NCBI GenBank assembly: GCA_964621645.1
Contig: CAZUMH010000003.1
Span: 1 to 64,000, forward strand
DNA length: 64,000 nucleotides
Reading direction: 5' to 3'
Source: CAZUMH01 sp964621645
GTDB lineage: Bacteria; Zhuqueibacterota; QNDG01; JAGLOF01
The translations under genes were made by a program, and so were the position numbers. The stretch's first letter is position 1; every line of letters starts with the position of its first letter. Shown one piece after another: positions 23,819 to 33,115 of the stretch. Under the pieces are notes generated by a model that saw only the letters and a program-made list of their open reading frames with translations, had not been told where the DNA came from and searched no databases.

Positions 23819-25489
23819 ATGAAAATACGAACGCCGGAAAATACCTTTACCGCAAAACTGGAAAACGGAGAGCTAGCCACTTTTCTCAAAGGGACGATAC
23901 TGCAGGAAATCCTGGAATATGTGCGTCCTCCGGCTCAGGAGAAAATCGTTCTGGGAACAATAAACGGCCGGATAGCTCATCTCGGGGAGGCCATCGAAGA
24001 GGATTGTCCCGTTGGATGGATTTACGAAGGATCTGAATCAGCCGCGCGCAACTACCAGGCCACCGTCGAACTAATCCTGCTGCGGGCTGCCTTGGAACTC
24101 TATCCGGAACGGCGTCTTTTCATCGATCACTCACTAGGTGACGGTCCCTTCTGTACCTGGAAATACAAACAGCGCATGACGCGGCGACAACTGAAGAAAC
24201 TTGAAAAACTTATGAACGAAATTATCGCCGCGAATGAGCCCATAACGCCGGTTGTCATGACCCGCAACAACGCCCTGGAGCAGGTGCGCCGCATTGGTGA
24301 GGACCCCCTGGTGTGCGCAGGTAATCCTGACCAGACAAAATTTATCTTTTACAGATGCGGCGATTTTATCATCCCCATGCAGGATCCTGTCTTTACCTCA
24401 ACGGGACGGGCTCGAACCTTCCATATTGTCCGCTGGTCTTCGGGCATGATCCTCCATTTCCCCCGCCGTGAGAGCCGGGTGAAGCGCAGTCCTCCTACCA
24501 ATCAAAAGAAATTATTCCAGGTCTTTCAGGAATACGGCCACTGGCAGAGGATACTCGGCGTTGCCAATGTGGCTGACCTAAATGCAGCCATCCAAACGGA
24601 TCGTATTGAAGAACTGGTTAAAATAAGCGAAGGATTTCACGAAAAGCGAATTGTCTTCATTTCGGACCTCATTTGCGACCGCAGCAACGATATTCGCCTG
24701 GTATTGATCGCCGGTCCTTCTTCTTCAGGAAAAACCACCTTCAGCAAACGCCTTAACATTCAGCTGCGGGTAAACGGGAAAAAACCCTTGGTTCTCTCTC
24801 TGGATGACTATTTTCTCAACAGGGAGAATACTCCCCGAGACTCCCGGGGCAACTACAATTTCGAATCCCTGGCGGCGCTGAATATAGAGCGCCTCAACAG
24901 CGATTTGCGTGCACTTTTAACCGGTAAATTGGTTACCCTGCCCCATTATGATTTCAAAACCGGTAAATCAAGTGACAGCCAGGAATACCGTCTGCCTCAG
25001 GGTCAGCCGATACTATTGGAGGGAATCCACGGACTCAACGATACCTTGACCCGGCGCATCGCGCCTCGCCTGAAATTGAAAATTTATGTCAGTGTGCTTA
25101 CCCAGCTCAATATCATGGACCACATACCGGTTCATACCAGTGATGTGCGTCTTTTGAGGCGGCTTCTGCGGGATGCCAAATATCGTGACTATGCTCCAGC
25201 CGACACCATAAGCAAATGGCCTTCAGTCAGATCCGGTGAAGAGAAAAATATATTTCCATATCAGGAAGGAGCGGATATTATCTTCAATTCCTCACTCATC
25301 TATGAACTGGCCGTGCTCAGACCGCTGTTACTGCCGTTTCTGCGGGAGATTAACAGTGAAGACCCGGTCCGTTCGGAAACGATTCGGCTGAAAATGCTCC
25401 TGGAACGCTTCCTGCCACTGGACCAATCACTGGTTCCTTCCAATTCACTGCTTCGCGAATTCATCGGCCAAAGCAGCTTTTGCTATTAA
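23819..25489 (+). CDS. Nucleoside (uridine-type) kinase with N-terminal TGS/SAD-like region
   Basis: This encodes 556 residues. Residues 1-~65 resemble a TGS domain and ~66-230 the second-additional-domain of threonyl-tRNA synthetase (YPERRLFIDHSLGDGPFC). The C-terminal half (from ~295) is a P-loop phosphoribulokinase/uridine kinase with Walker A GPSSSGKTT, LDDYF and ILLEGIHGL. Such multidomain kinases occur in many anaerobes and are annotated as nucleoside kinases; uridine or another nucleoside is the expected acceptor. The domains are co-linear with known family members and no frameshift is seen. It is divergent from the DUF2520 operon and convergent with fbaB, from which a structured terminator region separates it. 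Confidence 0.85.
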   Translation: MKIRTPENTFTAKLENGELATFLKGTILQEILEYVRPPAQEKIVLGTINGRIAHLGEAIEEDCPVGWIYEGSESAARNYQATVELILLRAALELYPERRLFIDHSLGDGPFCTWKYKQRMTRRQLKKLEKLMNEIIAANEPITPVVMTRNNALEQVRRIGEDPLVCAGNPDQTKFIFYRCGDFIIPMQDPVFTSTGRARTFHIVRWSSGMILHFPRRESRVKRSPPTNQKKLFQVFQEYGHWQRILGVANVADLNAAIQTDRIEELVKISEGFHEKRIVFISDLICDRSNDIRLVLIAGPSSSGKTTFSKRLNIQLRVNGKKPLVLSLDDYFLNRENTPRDSRGNYNFESLAALNIERLNSDLRALLTGKLVTLPHYDFKTGKSSDSQEYRLPQGQPILLEGIHGLNDTLTRRIAPRLKLKIYVSVLTQLNIMDHIPVHTSDVRLLRRLLRDAKYRDYAPADTISKWPSVRSGEEKNIFPYQEGADIIFNSSLIYELAVLRPLLLPFLREINSEDPVRSETIRLKMLLERFLPLDQSLVPSNSLLREFIGQSSFCY

Positions 25490-25567
25490 AAAAGCCGTCC
25501 AATGCTCCCGGGCTTCAGCAGGTACTGCTGGGGATCCGCGCAGAGAAACCCGTAAGATCTGGACGGC
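25488..25567 (-). terminator. Long-looped terminator of fbaB with internal hairpin
   Basis: On the minus strand, the outer arms (25560-25567 and 25494-25501, GCCGTCCA-type) pair perfectly and are followed by six Ts. The 58-base interior itself forms a hairpin CAGCAG-(3)-CTGCTG (25516-25530). This looks like a multi-stem terminator for the aldolase transcript; it may also end the convergent kinase transcript, whose stop codon abuts it. The structure could alternatively be a small stable RNA. Confidence 0.6.
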
Positions 25568-25591
25568 CTCGAAAGAAATGAACCTGTCAGA

Positions 25592-26644
25592 TCAGGTGGG
25601 CTTTACCTCTTTGCAGAGATAAACATCCTGAATGGCATTGAGCAGTGTGACACCCTCTTTCATCGGCTTTTGAAATGCCTTACGGCCAGAAATCATACCC
25701 ATTCCGCCTGCCCGCTTGTTGATTACAGCTGTACGTACGGCCTGTTCAAGATCACCCGCGCCCGCTGAAGCTCCACCCGAATTAATCATACCCGCCCGGC
25801 CGTTATAACAGTTCACTACCTGATAACGGGTTAAATCAATGGGATGATCACTGGTCAGGTCTGAATATACTTTATCGCTCGTTTTGGCGAAGTTCAGGGC
25901 TTTAAAGCCGCCGTTATTGGTAGCCTGTTTCTGCTTGATTACATCCGCCTGTATTGTTACGCCCAGATGGTTGGCCTGACCGGTCAGGTCAGCAGCGGTG
26001 TGAAAGTCCGCCTGATTGGTCTTGAAAGCGCTGTTACGCAGATAGGCCCAGAGAAAGGTCACCATACCAAGTTCATGGGCGTACTGAAACGCCTCCGAAA
26101 CTTCCTGAAGCTGACGGTTGCTGTTTTCCGAACCAAAGTAGATGGTAGCACCCACTGCCACGGCACCCAGTTCAAACGCCTGCTGCACACTGGCAAAGAA
26201 AATCTGATCGAATTTGTTAGGATAGGTAAGCAATTCATTATGATTGAGTTTTACCATAAAGGGAATCCTGTGGGCATACTTTCGTGAGACGGCGCCCAGC
26301 ACTCCAAGGGTCGACGCCACAGCATTGCACCCTCCTTCGATAGCCAGTTTGACAATATTCTCCGGATCGAAATAGAGCGGATTAGGCGCGAAAGAAGCGC
26401 CAGCCGTATGCTCGATACCCTGATCAACTGGAAGAATCGAAAGATATCCGCTTCCTGCCAGGCGCCCGTGGTCAAACATCGCTTGAAAATTCCTGAGTAC
26501 TGCAGGAGGTCGATCCGTAAAAGTGCAAACCCGCTCTATGAAGTCGGGTCCCGGTAAAAGAAGCTGATCAACCGGGAATTTCGGGGTATAGGCAAGAAGA
26601 TCCTTGCTCTCCTTGCCCAACCATTTCTCAATCTGAGCTATCAT
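25592..26644 (-). CDS. fbaB: Class I fructose-bisphosphate aldolase (FbaB/DhnA type)
   Basis: This encodes 350 residues from ATG 26644, preceded by GGAGGTG; a nine-codon upstream extension has no such site. The sequence follows E. coli FbaB closely: PPAVLRNFQAMFDHGRLAGSGYLSILPVDQG, then AHRIPFMVKLNHNE, GAVAVGATIYFGSE, MVTFLWAYLRNSAFK, TADLTGQANHLG and VINKRAGGMGMISGRKAFQKPM. These include the Schiff-base lysine region. It cleaves or forms fructose 1,6-bisphosphate in glycolysis and gluconeogenesis. It is a stand-alone gene ending at the structured terminator at 25488-25567. Confidence 0.93.
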   Translation of the reverse strand: MIAQIEKWLGKESKDLLAYTPKFPVDQLLLPGPDFIERVCTFTDRPPAVLRNFQAMFDHGRLAGSGYLSILPVDQGIEHTAGASFAPNPLYFDPENIVKLAIEGGCNAVASTLGVLGAVSRKYAHRIPFMVKLNHNELLTYPNKFDQIFFASVQQAFELGAVAVGATIYFGSENSNRQLQEVSEAFQYAHELGMVTFLWAYLRNSAFKTNQADFHTAADLTGQANHLGVTIQADVIKQKQATNNGGFKALNFAKTSDKVYSDLTSDHPIDLTRYQVVNCYNGRAGMINSGGASAGAGDLEQAVRTAVINKRAGGMGMISGRKAFQKPMKEGVTLLNAIQDVYLCKEVKPT

Positions 26645-26798
26645 GACCACACCTCCATTTTTTATAACCAAATGAAAAATACTGCCATTATCATAAAACC
26701 GTTCAGTCTTTACCAGTCAGCAATGAGTTCATCGATGCTGTTCCTCTGGATATCAGGGCTATCCTTACCCTGACCATCAGCACATAAGAGAAAGAACC

Positions 26799-27956
26799 TC
26801 ATTTTTTGGCAATAGATCCCTTCAGTACAGCTTTGGCGATCACATCCCGCTGAATTTCGTTGGTACCCTCATACAGCTGGGTAATCTTGGCGTCCCGCAT
26901 ATACTTCTCCACGGGATATTCCCGCATATAGCCATAGCCCCCGAAGATTTGAACTGCTTCGGTAGTAACATACATCGCTACATCACTGGCAAAAAGCTTG
27001 GCCTGGGCTGACTCCTTGGAAAATTCCTTATGACCAGCATCAATCATCCGGGCTACCGAATAGGTAAGAGCCCGGGCTGCCTCGATCTTGGTAGCCATCT
27101 CGGCCAGCTTAAACTGAATGCCCTGGAAATAGATGATGGGCTGATCGAACTGGACTCTTTGTCTGCTGTAGGCTACAGCATGATCCAGAGCCCCCTGGGC
27201 GATGCCAACAGCCTGGGCGGCCACACCCGGCCTGGACCGATCCAAAGTCCGAATGGCTATGGGAAATCCCATGCCTTCAGAACCCAGGAGATTCTCTTTA
27301 GGAATACGGCAGTCTTCGAAAATCAATTCACCTGTCGCTGAGGCGCGTATTCCCATCTTCTCTTCTTTCTTGCCGTAGGAGAATCCCGGTGTACCTTCTT
27401 CTACGATAAACGCCGAAGCCCCGCGGCTCCCTCTGGCCGGATTAGTGGAGGCGATAATCGTGTAAAACTTGGCCACTCCTGCGTTGGTGATAAAGTGTTT
27501 CAAACCGTTTAGTACATAAAAATCACCGTCTTTACGGGCAGTGGTTTGCATGCGACTGGCATCTGACCCAGCATCAGGCTCGGTGAGGGCGAATCCAGCC
27601 AGCATCTTTCCCGCGGCCAGATCGGGCAGGAACTTCTCTTTCTGTTCCTTGTTGCCAAAGAGAAGGAGGGGAAGTGTGCCCAGGGCCGTGGCAGCAAAGC
27701 CAAGTGCAATGCCGCCGCAAGCACGGGAGAGCTCCTCTGTTGCTAACACCAGCCCCATGGTGCCCAGACCGAGCCCTCCAAACTCCTCATCCAGATATAT
27801 TCTAAAGAAGTCCATTTCAGACAGGGTCTTCATAATATCCCAGGGGAATTCGCCTGATTCATCATACTTGGCCGCAACCGGCTTGATTCTCTCTTCTGCT
27901 ACCTGTCTAGCCAAATCTCTGATCATCTGCTGTTCTTCTGTCAGATAATACTCCAT
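26799..27956 (-). CDS. Acyl-CoA dehydrogenase (butyryl-CoA/short-chain type)
   Basis: This 385-residue FAD-dependent dehydrogenase oxidises acyl-CoA to enoyl-CoA. Seen are the signature GFALTEPDAGSDASRMQTTA, the FAD-side FITNAGVAKFYTIIA, the C-terminal QIFGGYGYMREYPVEKYMRDAKI, and the catalytic-base region LYEGTNEIQRDVIAKAVL. Length and motifs match short-chain acyl-CoA dehydrogenases of anaerobes. It sits 36 bases past rnc on the same strand at the end of the fab cluster. No etfAB or other beta-oxidation gene is in the window, so its electron acceptor and exact chain length are open; it may work in fatty-acid oxidation or butyryl-CoA metabolism. Confidence 0.9.
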   Translation of the reverse strand: MEYYLTEEQQMIRDLARQVAEERIKPVAAKYDESGEFPWDIMKTLSEMDFFRIYLDEEFGGLGLGTMGLVLATEELSRACGGIALGFAATALGTLPLLLFGNKEQKEKFLPDLAAGKMLAGFALTEPDAGSDASRMQTTARKDGDFYVLNGLKHFITNAGVAKFYTIIASTNPARGSRGASAFIVEEGTPGFSYGKKEEKMGIRASATGELIFEDCRIPKENLLGSEGMGFPIAIRTLDRSRPGVAAQAVGIAQGALDHAVAYSRQRVQFDQPIIYFQGIQFKLAEMATKIEAARALTYSVARMIDAGHKEFSKESAQAKLFASDVAMYVTTEAVQIFGGYGYMREYPVEKYMRDAKITQLYEGTNEIQRDVIAKAVLKGSIAKK

Positions 27957-27992
27957 TCAATCTCTCCTTTTTCCTCTCACCTTTTCCTTAGG

Positions 27993-28739
27993 CTATTTTT
28001 TCCGTACGCCAAGAACCTCCAGGGCGCTTAACGCCGCTTTTTGTTCAGCGCTCTTCTTTGTTTTACCCAGTCCTTCTCCCAGGATTTCTCCATTTACCCT
28101 GACATGCACAGTAAACATCTTCTTATGCTCCGGACCGCTTTCTTGAGTAACCTCATATTGCGGACTTTTATTTCCCTGGGATTGCACATATTCTAAAAGC
28201 AGACTCTTATAATTACGGTTGAATCTGCTTTCCTCAGGAAAGCGTCCTCCGTCCAGCAGCAGACGGCTGATGAAGCTTTCAGCTGCCGGCAGCCCTCCAT
28301 CTATATAGAGAGCTCCAATAACAGCTTCCAATGAATCGGCCAGAATAGAATCCCGTTTCCTGCCGCCGGATTGTTCCTCTCCTGCACTGAGGATAAGATG
28401 TTCACCTAATCCAAGACTTTTCGCCGCGGTCGCCAGTGATTCCCTGCTGACCAGGTAGGATTTTTTACGGGTCAAATCACCTTCATCCTGACGGGGGAAT
28501 TTCCGGTACAGACGCTCAGACACAACCAGTCCCAGCACCGCATCTCCTAAAAATTCCAGCCGTTCGTTGGATAGCCATCCCTTCTTAAGTTCCCAATTCA
28601 TTGATCGATGCGTTAACGCTGTCTTCAGAACCTGTTCATCCTGAAAACGGTAGCCGATAGTATGATAAAGGGAATCCTGCAAAGGGGATTCCCCGAGAAC
28701 TGATTTCTCTTTATTTTTCCGCCGAAACCAGGTAAACAT
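27993..28739 (-). CDS. rnc: Ribonuclease III
   Basis: This 248-residue double-strand-specific endoribonuclease processes rRNA precursors. The signature NERLEFLGDAVLGLVVSE holds the catalytic Glu/Asp cluster, with a second set in DSLEAVIGALYIDGG. A C-terminal dsRNA-binding domain (about 175-245) shows PQYEVTQESGPEHKKMFTVHVRVNG and KKSAEQKAALSALE. It follows fabF on the same strand after ~35 bases, the common fabF-rnc order of Firmicutes, Proteobacteria and others. Confidence 0.95.
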   Translation of the reverse strand: MFTWFRRKNKEKSVLGESPLQDSLYHTIGYRFQDEQVLKTALTHRSMNWELKKGWLSNERLEFLGDAVLGLVVSERLYRKFPRQDEGDLTRKKSYLVSRESLATAAKSLGLGEHLILSAGEEQSGGRKRDSILADSLEAVIGALYIDGGLPAAESFISRLLLDGGRFPEESRFNRNYKSLLLEYVQSQGNKSPQYEVTQESGPEHKKMFTVHVRVNGEILGEGLGKTKKSAEQKAALSALEVLGVRKK

Positions 28740-28774
28740 GGCAGGTTTCTCCGGATGTACCCTTTCCAGGATGG

Positions 28775-30019
28775 CTAATCGACGAATTTCTTTATGCAGA
28801 GACAGACATTGTGGCCGCCGAATCCGAAAGAATTGCTGATGACTGCCTTTACCGGCATGGTACGTGCCTCGTTGGGGACATAGTCAAGATCACAATCAGG
28901 ATCAGGCTCTTCGTAATTAATGGTCGGCGGAACAATACCGTGCTGGATGCTGAGAACACTGGCGATAAATTCTACACACCCGGCCGCTCCCAGCAAATGG
29001 CCCACCATGGATTTATTGGAGCTGATAGCTGTCTTGCGGGCCGCTTCACCCAGCGCCACCTTGAGGGATATCGTCTCGACCCTATCATTATGGGGAGTGG
29101 AAGTGCCATGGGCATTCACATAATCAACTTGATCGGGATTCAATCCTGCCATGTTGATGGCCCGTTTCATTGCTTGGGCCTGAGCGGCGCCATCCTCACG
29201 GGGAGCCGTCAGGTGAAAGGCGTCTCCGGAAAAGCCGTATCCTGAAAATTCGGCATAGATCCTGGCGCCTCTTTTTTTGGCATGTGCCAGCGTCTCCAGC
29301 ACCACAACTCCGGCGCCTTCTCCCATAACAAAACCGTCCCTGTTTTTTTCAAAAGGCCTGCTGGCCTTTTCCGGCTCATCGTTCCGAGTAGAGAGGGCCT
29401 TCATACTGCAAAACCCTCCCATGGCCATCTCGTTAATCACAGATTCGGTCCCGCCGACGAGCATTACATCCGCATCACCGGCCATCAGGTGCATAAAGGC
29501 TACGCCCAAGGCGTGGGCCGAAGATGCGCAGGCCGATACGGTGCAGTAGTTGGGCCCCATAAATCCATATTTAATAGACAAGTGCCCTGCAGTGATATCC
29601 GGAATCATCATGGGGATAAAGAAGGGACTGATACGACGGGGACCTTTATCCAGCAGTTTTTTATGCTCATTTTGATAAATGTCCATTCCTCCGATGCCGG
29701 AGCTGATGATCACGCCGACACGGTGTGGGTCCTCTTTATCCGCATCAAGTCCGGAATCCTGCATGGCCATAACCCCCGCCGATACTCCTAAAACGGTGAA
29801 GGGATCCATGCGCCGGGCTTCTTTGGCGTCAACAAAATGAGTTGAATCAAAGCCCTTTACCTCAGCCGCTATTTGTGAAGTGAACTCTGTTGCATCGAAC
29901 TTGCTTATATGTGAAATGCCGCTCTTGCCTTTGATGAGCCCCTCCCAGAAAGAGGATACATCATTGCCAATGGCTGTCACTGCGCCCAAACCAGTGACTA
30001 CGACACACCGATCACCCAT
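28775..30019 (-). CDS. fabF: 3-oxoacyl-ACP synthase II
   Basis: This 414-residue elongating beta-ketoacyl-ACP synthase condenses acyl-ACP with malonyl-ACP. The Cys-His-His triad is in SACASSAHALG (Cys), NAHGTSTPHND (His) and SNKSMVGHLLGAAG (His). GTGIG-type glycine loops and an FGFGGHN ending complete the thiolase fold. The start has AAGGAGGA upstream, directly after a 32-bp palindrome that separates it from acpP. It ends with TAG, showing that TAG serves as an ordinary stop here. Confidence 0.96.
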   Translation of the reverse strand: MGDRCVVVTGLGAVTAIGNDVSSFWEGLIKGKSGISHISKFDATEFTSQIAAEVKGFDSTHFVDAKEARRMDPFTVLGVSAGVMAMQDSGLDADKEDPHRVGVIISSGIGGMDIYQNEHKKLLDKGPRRISPFFIPMMIPDITAGHLSIKYGFMGPNYCTVSACASSAHALGVAFMHLMAGDADVMLVGGTESVINEMAMGGFCSMKALSTRNDEPEKASRPFEKNRDGFVMGEGAGVVVLETLAHAKKRGARIYAEFSGYGFSGDAFHLTAPREDGAAQAQAMKRAINMAGLNPDQVDYVNAHGTSTPHNDRVETISLKVALGEAARKTAISSNKSMVGHLLGAAGCVEFIASVLSIQHGIVPPTINYEEPDPDCDLDYVPNEARTMPVKAVISNSFGFGGHNVCLCIKKFVD

Positions 30020-30033
30020 ACTTCCTCCTTGAA

Positions 30034-30065
30034 ATGGAGTCCCGTTCCATGGAACGGGACTCCAT
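30034..30065. repeat. Perfect 32-bp palindrome between acpP and fabF
   Basis: The 16-base arm ATGGAGTCCCGTTCCA (30034-30049) is followed immediately by its exact complement (30050-30065). It lies 15 bases past the acpP stop and ends 14 bases before the fabF ATG, just ahead of its ribosome-binding site. On the mRNA it would form a hairpin with a minimal loop. It lacks a T tract, so it is more likely an mRNA-stabilising, partial-attenuation or protein-binding element than a full terminator. Confidence 0.8.
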
Positions 30066-30079
30066 GTTGTTTCGGGACC

Positions 30080-30313
30080 TTATTTGGCTTTTTCTTTCAG
30101 ATAATCCAGGGCCTTCCCTACGGTGGTCAGTTTCTCGGCTTCTTCATCGGGGATTTCGATATCGAATTCCTCTTCGAAGGCCATGATCAGCTCAACCGTG
30201 TCCAGAGAGTCAGCACCGAGATCATCGATGAAAGAAGCCTCGGGAGTAATCTCGTTGGGATCCACACCCAGACGGTCGACGATAATCTCCTTGAACTTAT
30301 CTTGGTCGATCAT
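30080..30313 (-). CDS. acpP: Acyl carrier protein
   Basis: This encodes 77 acidic residues. The 4'-phosphopantetheine serine lies in DDLGADSLDTVELIMAFEEEF, the universal ACP motif. It carries growing fatty-acyl chains for the Fab enzymes encoded around it. A strong AGGAGGTG precedes the ATG. ACP is usually the most abundant product of such operons; the palindrome at 30034-30065 immediately downstream may help by protecting the acpP 3' end. Confidence 0.97.
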   Translation of the reverse strand: MIDQDKFKEIIVDRLGVDPNEITPEASFIDDLGADSLDTVELIMAFEEEFDIEIPDEEAEKLTTVGKALDYLKEKAK

Positions 30314-30355
30314 TATTCTTTCACCTCCTTTTTATCATTTTTTTCTTCGGGGTTT

Positions 30356-31093
30356 CTAAGCAATTAATAATCCACCATCAACATGTATCGTTTGTCCTGT
30401 AATATAATCAGATGCTGTAGAGGCAAGAAATCCAACTACCCGGGCCACATCCGCACTGCTCCCCTCTCTTTTTGCCGGAATACTTTCCAGAAAAGCTTTC
30501 TTGACATCATCACTCAGGGATTTGGTCATTTCAGTAGCGATGTATCCAGGAGCCACCGCGTTAACCTGAATATTGCGGGCTGCAACTTCGCGGGCCACAC
30601 TCTTGGTCAAACCGATCAACCCAGCCTTCGAGGCTGCGTAATTCGCCTGCCCGGCATTCCCCATGACTCCCACAACTGAGGCGATATTGATTATCTTTCC
30701 GCTTCTCTGCCGCATCATGCCTCGCACCACCTGTTTTGTGCAGAGAAACGCCCCTTTTAAATTAATCTTCATCACCAGATCCCACTCATCCTCTGACATC
30801 CGAACCAGCAGGTTGTCCCGGGTAATCCCTGCATTATTGACCAGAATATCAATGCGGCCGAATCTTTCAATAGCAGTCTCAATCAGCTTCTCCACTTGGC
30901 TACTGTCGGAGACATCTGCCTTTATTGCCAAGGCTTCCGTCTCCAAGGCTGATGCGGTCCCGCGGGCTCCGGCTTCATCAATGTCTGAGATCACTAGCTT
31001 GCACCCACGACTGGACAATTCCTCGGCGATGGCCCGGCCGATTCCGCGCGCCGCCCCGGTAACGAGAGCGACTTTGTCCTTAAGATCCTTCAT
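30356..31093 (-). CDS. fabG: 3-oxoacyl-ACP reductase
   Basis: This 245-residue short-chain dehydrogenase reduces 3-oxoacyl-ACP with NADPH. TGAARGIGRAIAEEL is the nucleotide-binding loop and NNAGITRDNLLVRM the family-specific stretch. INIASVVGVMGNAGQANYAASKAG carries the Ser-Tyr-Lys catalytic residues, and PGYIATEM matches FabG proper. It lies between fabD and acpP in the standard fab order. Confidence 0.95.
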   Translation of the reverse strand: MKDLKDKVALVTGAARGIGRAIAEELSSRGCKLVISDIDEAGARGTASALETEALAIKADVSDSSQVEKLIETAIERFGRIDILVNNAGITRDNLLVRMSEDEWDLVMKINLKGAFLCTKQVVRGMMRQRSGKIINIASVVGVMGNAGQANYAASKAGLIGLTKSVAREVAARNIQVNAVAPGYIATEMTKSLSDDVKKAFLESIPAKREGSSADVARVVGFLASTASDYITGQTIHVDGGLLIA

Positions 31094-31179
31094 ATCCAGT
31101 TCCTTATATGCAGTATGCAGTTCAACTCAGAGTGCAATTAAATATTATACGAATAATTGTTGAAGACTTCAATAACAAT

Positions 31180-32097
31180 TTACAAGCGTTCCAGATCTTC
31201 CAGAGAACCGCATGTCTCGATCTCGAGGTCGCGGCTGATTCTTTTTGCCAGGCCTGAAAGCACTTTCCCGGCTCCCACTTCGATAACACGGGTAATCCCG
31301 TCGCTTACCATGTTCTCAATGGTTTCCACCCAGCGGACCGAATGGGTCAGCTGATTATGCAGCTGTGTTCTTGTCTCTTTCACGCTGCTGACCGGCTTGG
31401 CCGTCACATTGGCATATACCGGAATACCGGCCATATGTATTTCCACCTGCTCGAGCGTGCGGCCGAACTCCTCCACTGCGTCGGTCATAAGGGGCGAATG
31501 GAAAGCCCCGCTGACCGGCAGCGGCAGCACTCTTTTAGCGCCACGCTCCTTGGCAAGGCGGACGGCTTCTTCCACTCCCTTGAGTGAACCCGAAACAACG
31601 ATCTGCTGAGGTGAATTGTAATTTGCCGGCTGTACCACACCGAGTTTTCCCGCTTCGACACAAATTTCCATAACAGTAGGGACATCGAGGCCGATGATAG
31701 CAGCCATGGTCCCTGCTGCCTTTTCTCCTGCACGCTGCATGAGTCTGCCCCGCTCCTGAACCAGCTTCAGACCCGCCTGAACAGAAAACGCTCCAGCGAA
31801 GGCCAGGGCGGAATATTCTCCCAGACTGTGCCCCGCCGCAGCGTCTGCACTAATCGAGCGTTCCTTCAGTGCCGCAGCCAGCACCATACTGTGTATATAA
31901 AGGGCAGGCTGAGTATACATAGTCTGCTTCAGTTTATCTTCCGGACCTTTAAAAGAGATGTCGCTGATGGAAAATCCGAGCAGGTCGTCGGCTTCCTGAT
32001 ACAGTTTTTTTGCCTGGGGAAGATTTTCGTACAGGTCTTTCCCCATACCAACGATCTGTGATCCCTGACCAGGGAAAAGAAAGGCTGTTTTTCCCAC
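31180..32097 (-). CDS. fabD: Malonyl-CoA-ACP transacylase
   Basis: This 305-residue acyltransferase loads malonate onto ACP. FLFPGQGSQIVGMGKDLYE opens the protein, GHSLGEYSALAFAGAF holds the catalytic serine, and LPVSGAFHSPLM contains the catalytic histidine. The order fabH-fabD-fabG is kept, with 19 bases between fabH and fabD. Confidence 0.95.
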   Translation of the reverse strand: MGKTAFLFPGQGSQIVGMGKDLYENLPQAKKLYQEADDLLGFSISDISFKGPEDKLKQTMYTQPALYIHSMVLAAALKERSISADAAAGHSLGEYSALAFAGAFSVQAGLKLVQERGRLMQRAGEKAAGTMAAIIGLDVPTVMEICVEAGKLGVVQPANYNSPQQIVVSGSLKGVEEAVRLAKERGAKRVLPLPVSGAFHSPLMTDAVEEFGRTLEQVEIHMAGIPVYANVTAKPVSSVKETRTQLHNQLTHSVRWVETIENMVSDGITRVIEVGAGKVLSGLAKRISRDLEIETCGSLEDLERL

Positions 32098-32116
32098 TGT
32101 CTCTCCCGTTTCCTGA

Positions 32117-33115
32117 TTAAAACTGAATCAGACTCGCGCCCCAGGTGAAGCCACCGCCAAAGGCCACCAACAGGCATTTATCCCCATCCTTGAGTCTGCC
32201 TTCCTGTCTGGCCTGAGCCAGAGCCAGAGGAATAGAGGCGGCGGATGTATTCCCAAATTCCTGAATATTTACAAAGACCTTTTCATCCGGCAGTTTCAGA
32301 CGGCTGGCAATGGCTTCGATGATTCTGGTGTTGGCCTGATGGGGGATGAGAAGATCCAGATCTTCCGAAGATACCCCCGCCAGCTTAAGGGCGTGCAGAG
32401 CCGCGTCCCTCATGGCCCGGACCGCGTGCTTGTAGATGTCCCGTCCTTCCATTTTGATGAAGTGCATCTTGTTCTTTACCGTCTCTTCCGTAGCCGGATG
32501 CAAGGACCCGCCGGCTGGCTGCTCTAAAAGATGCCCCAGACTGCCGTCAGCCCTCACGTAAGTCGAGAGGATGCCTCGCTTCCCGTCGGACGGCCCGACC
32601 ACGACAGCTCCGGCACCGTCTCCAAACAGAACGCAGGTGGCCCTGTCCTCCCAATCGGTAATGCGGGTAAGAACATCTGAGCCGATAACTACTATATATC
32701 GGGACTGGCCGGTCGCGATAAGTGAATTGGCCAGAGTAAGACCGTAGATGAATCCTGAACATGCTGCGGATATATCAAGGGCTGCAGCCTTTTTTGCCCC
32801 CAGTTTTGATTGTACCCGGCAGGCTGTTGATGGGAACAAGGTATCAGGCGTAACCGTGCCTATCAGGATCAGATCGATATCTTCCGATTGCAACCCTGCG
32901 TCTTCAATGGCCTTTTGCGCAGCTTCAGTGGCCAAATCGGAATTGGCTTTGCCCTCTTCCAGGACATGTCTTCGTTCAATGCCTGTCCGTTCCTTGATCC
33001 ATTCATCCGAGGTATCGACCATTTTTTCAAGATCATGATTTGTCAATACTTTTCCCGAGACTGCAGAGCCGACTCCCAGGATCATCGCTACCGGTTTATT
33101 TGGCACTATTGCCAT
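32117..33115 (-). CDS. fabH: 3-oxoacyl-ACP synthase III
   Basis: This 332-residue enzyme starts fatty-acid synthesis by condensing an acyl-CoA with malonyl-ACP. The triad residues are in DISAACSGFIYGL (Cys), LLIPHQANTRIIEAIA (His) and FGNTSAASIPLAL (Asn). The VDTSDEWIKERTGIERRH segment near residue 33 is a strong FabH mark. The start overlaps the plsX stop by 20 bases, suggesting coupling. Confidence 0.95.
   Translation of the reverse strand: MAIVPNKPVAMILGVGSAVSGKVLTNHDLEKMVDTSDEWIKERTGIERRHVLEEGKANSDLATEAAQKAIEDAGLQSEDIDLILIGTVTPDTLFPSTACRVQSKLGAKKAAALDISAACSGFIYGLTLANSLIATGQSRYIVVIGSDVLTRITDWEDRATCVLFGDGAGAVVVGPSDGKRGILSTYVRADGSLGHLLEQPAGGSLHPATEETVKNKMHFIKMEGRDIYKHAVRAMRDAALHALKLAGVSSEDLDLLIPHQANTRIIEAIASRLKLPDEKVFVNIQEFGNTSAASIPLALAQARQEGRLKDGDKCLLVAFGGGFTWGASLIQF

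Noticed and set aside
25494..25567. Signal recognition particle RNA or riboswitch
   Set aside because: The conserved GGAAG/GCAG tetraloop region of SRP RNA is missing on both strands and no known riboswitch core is visible; the T tract points to a terminator.
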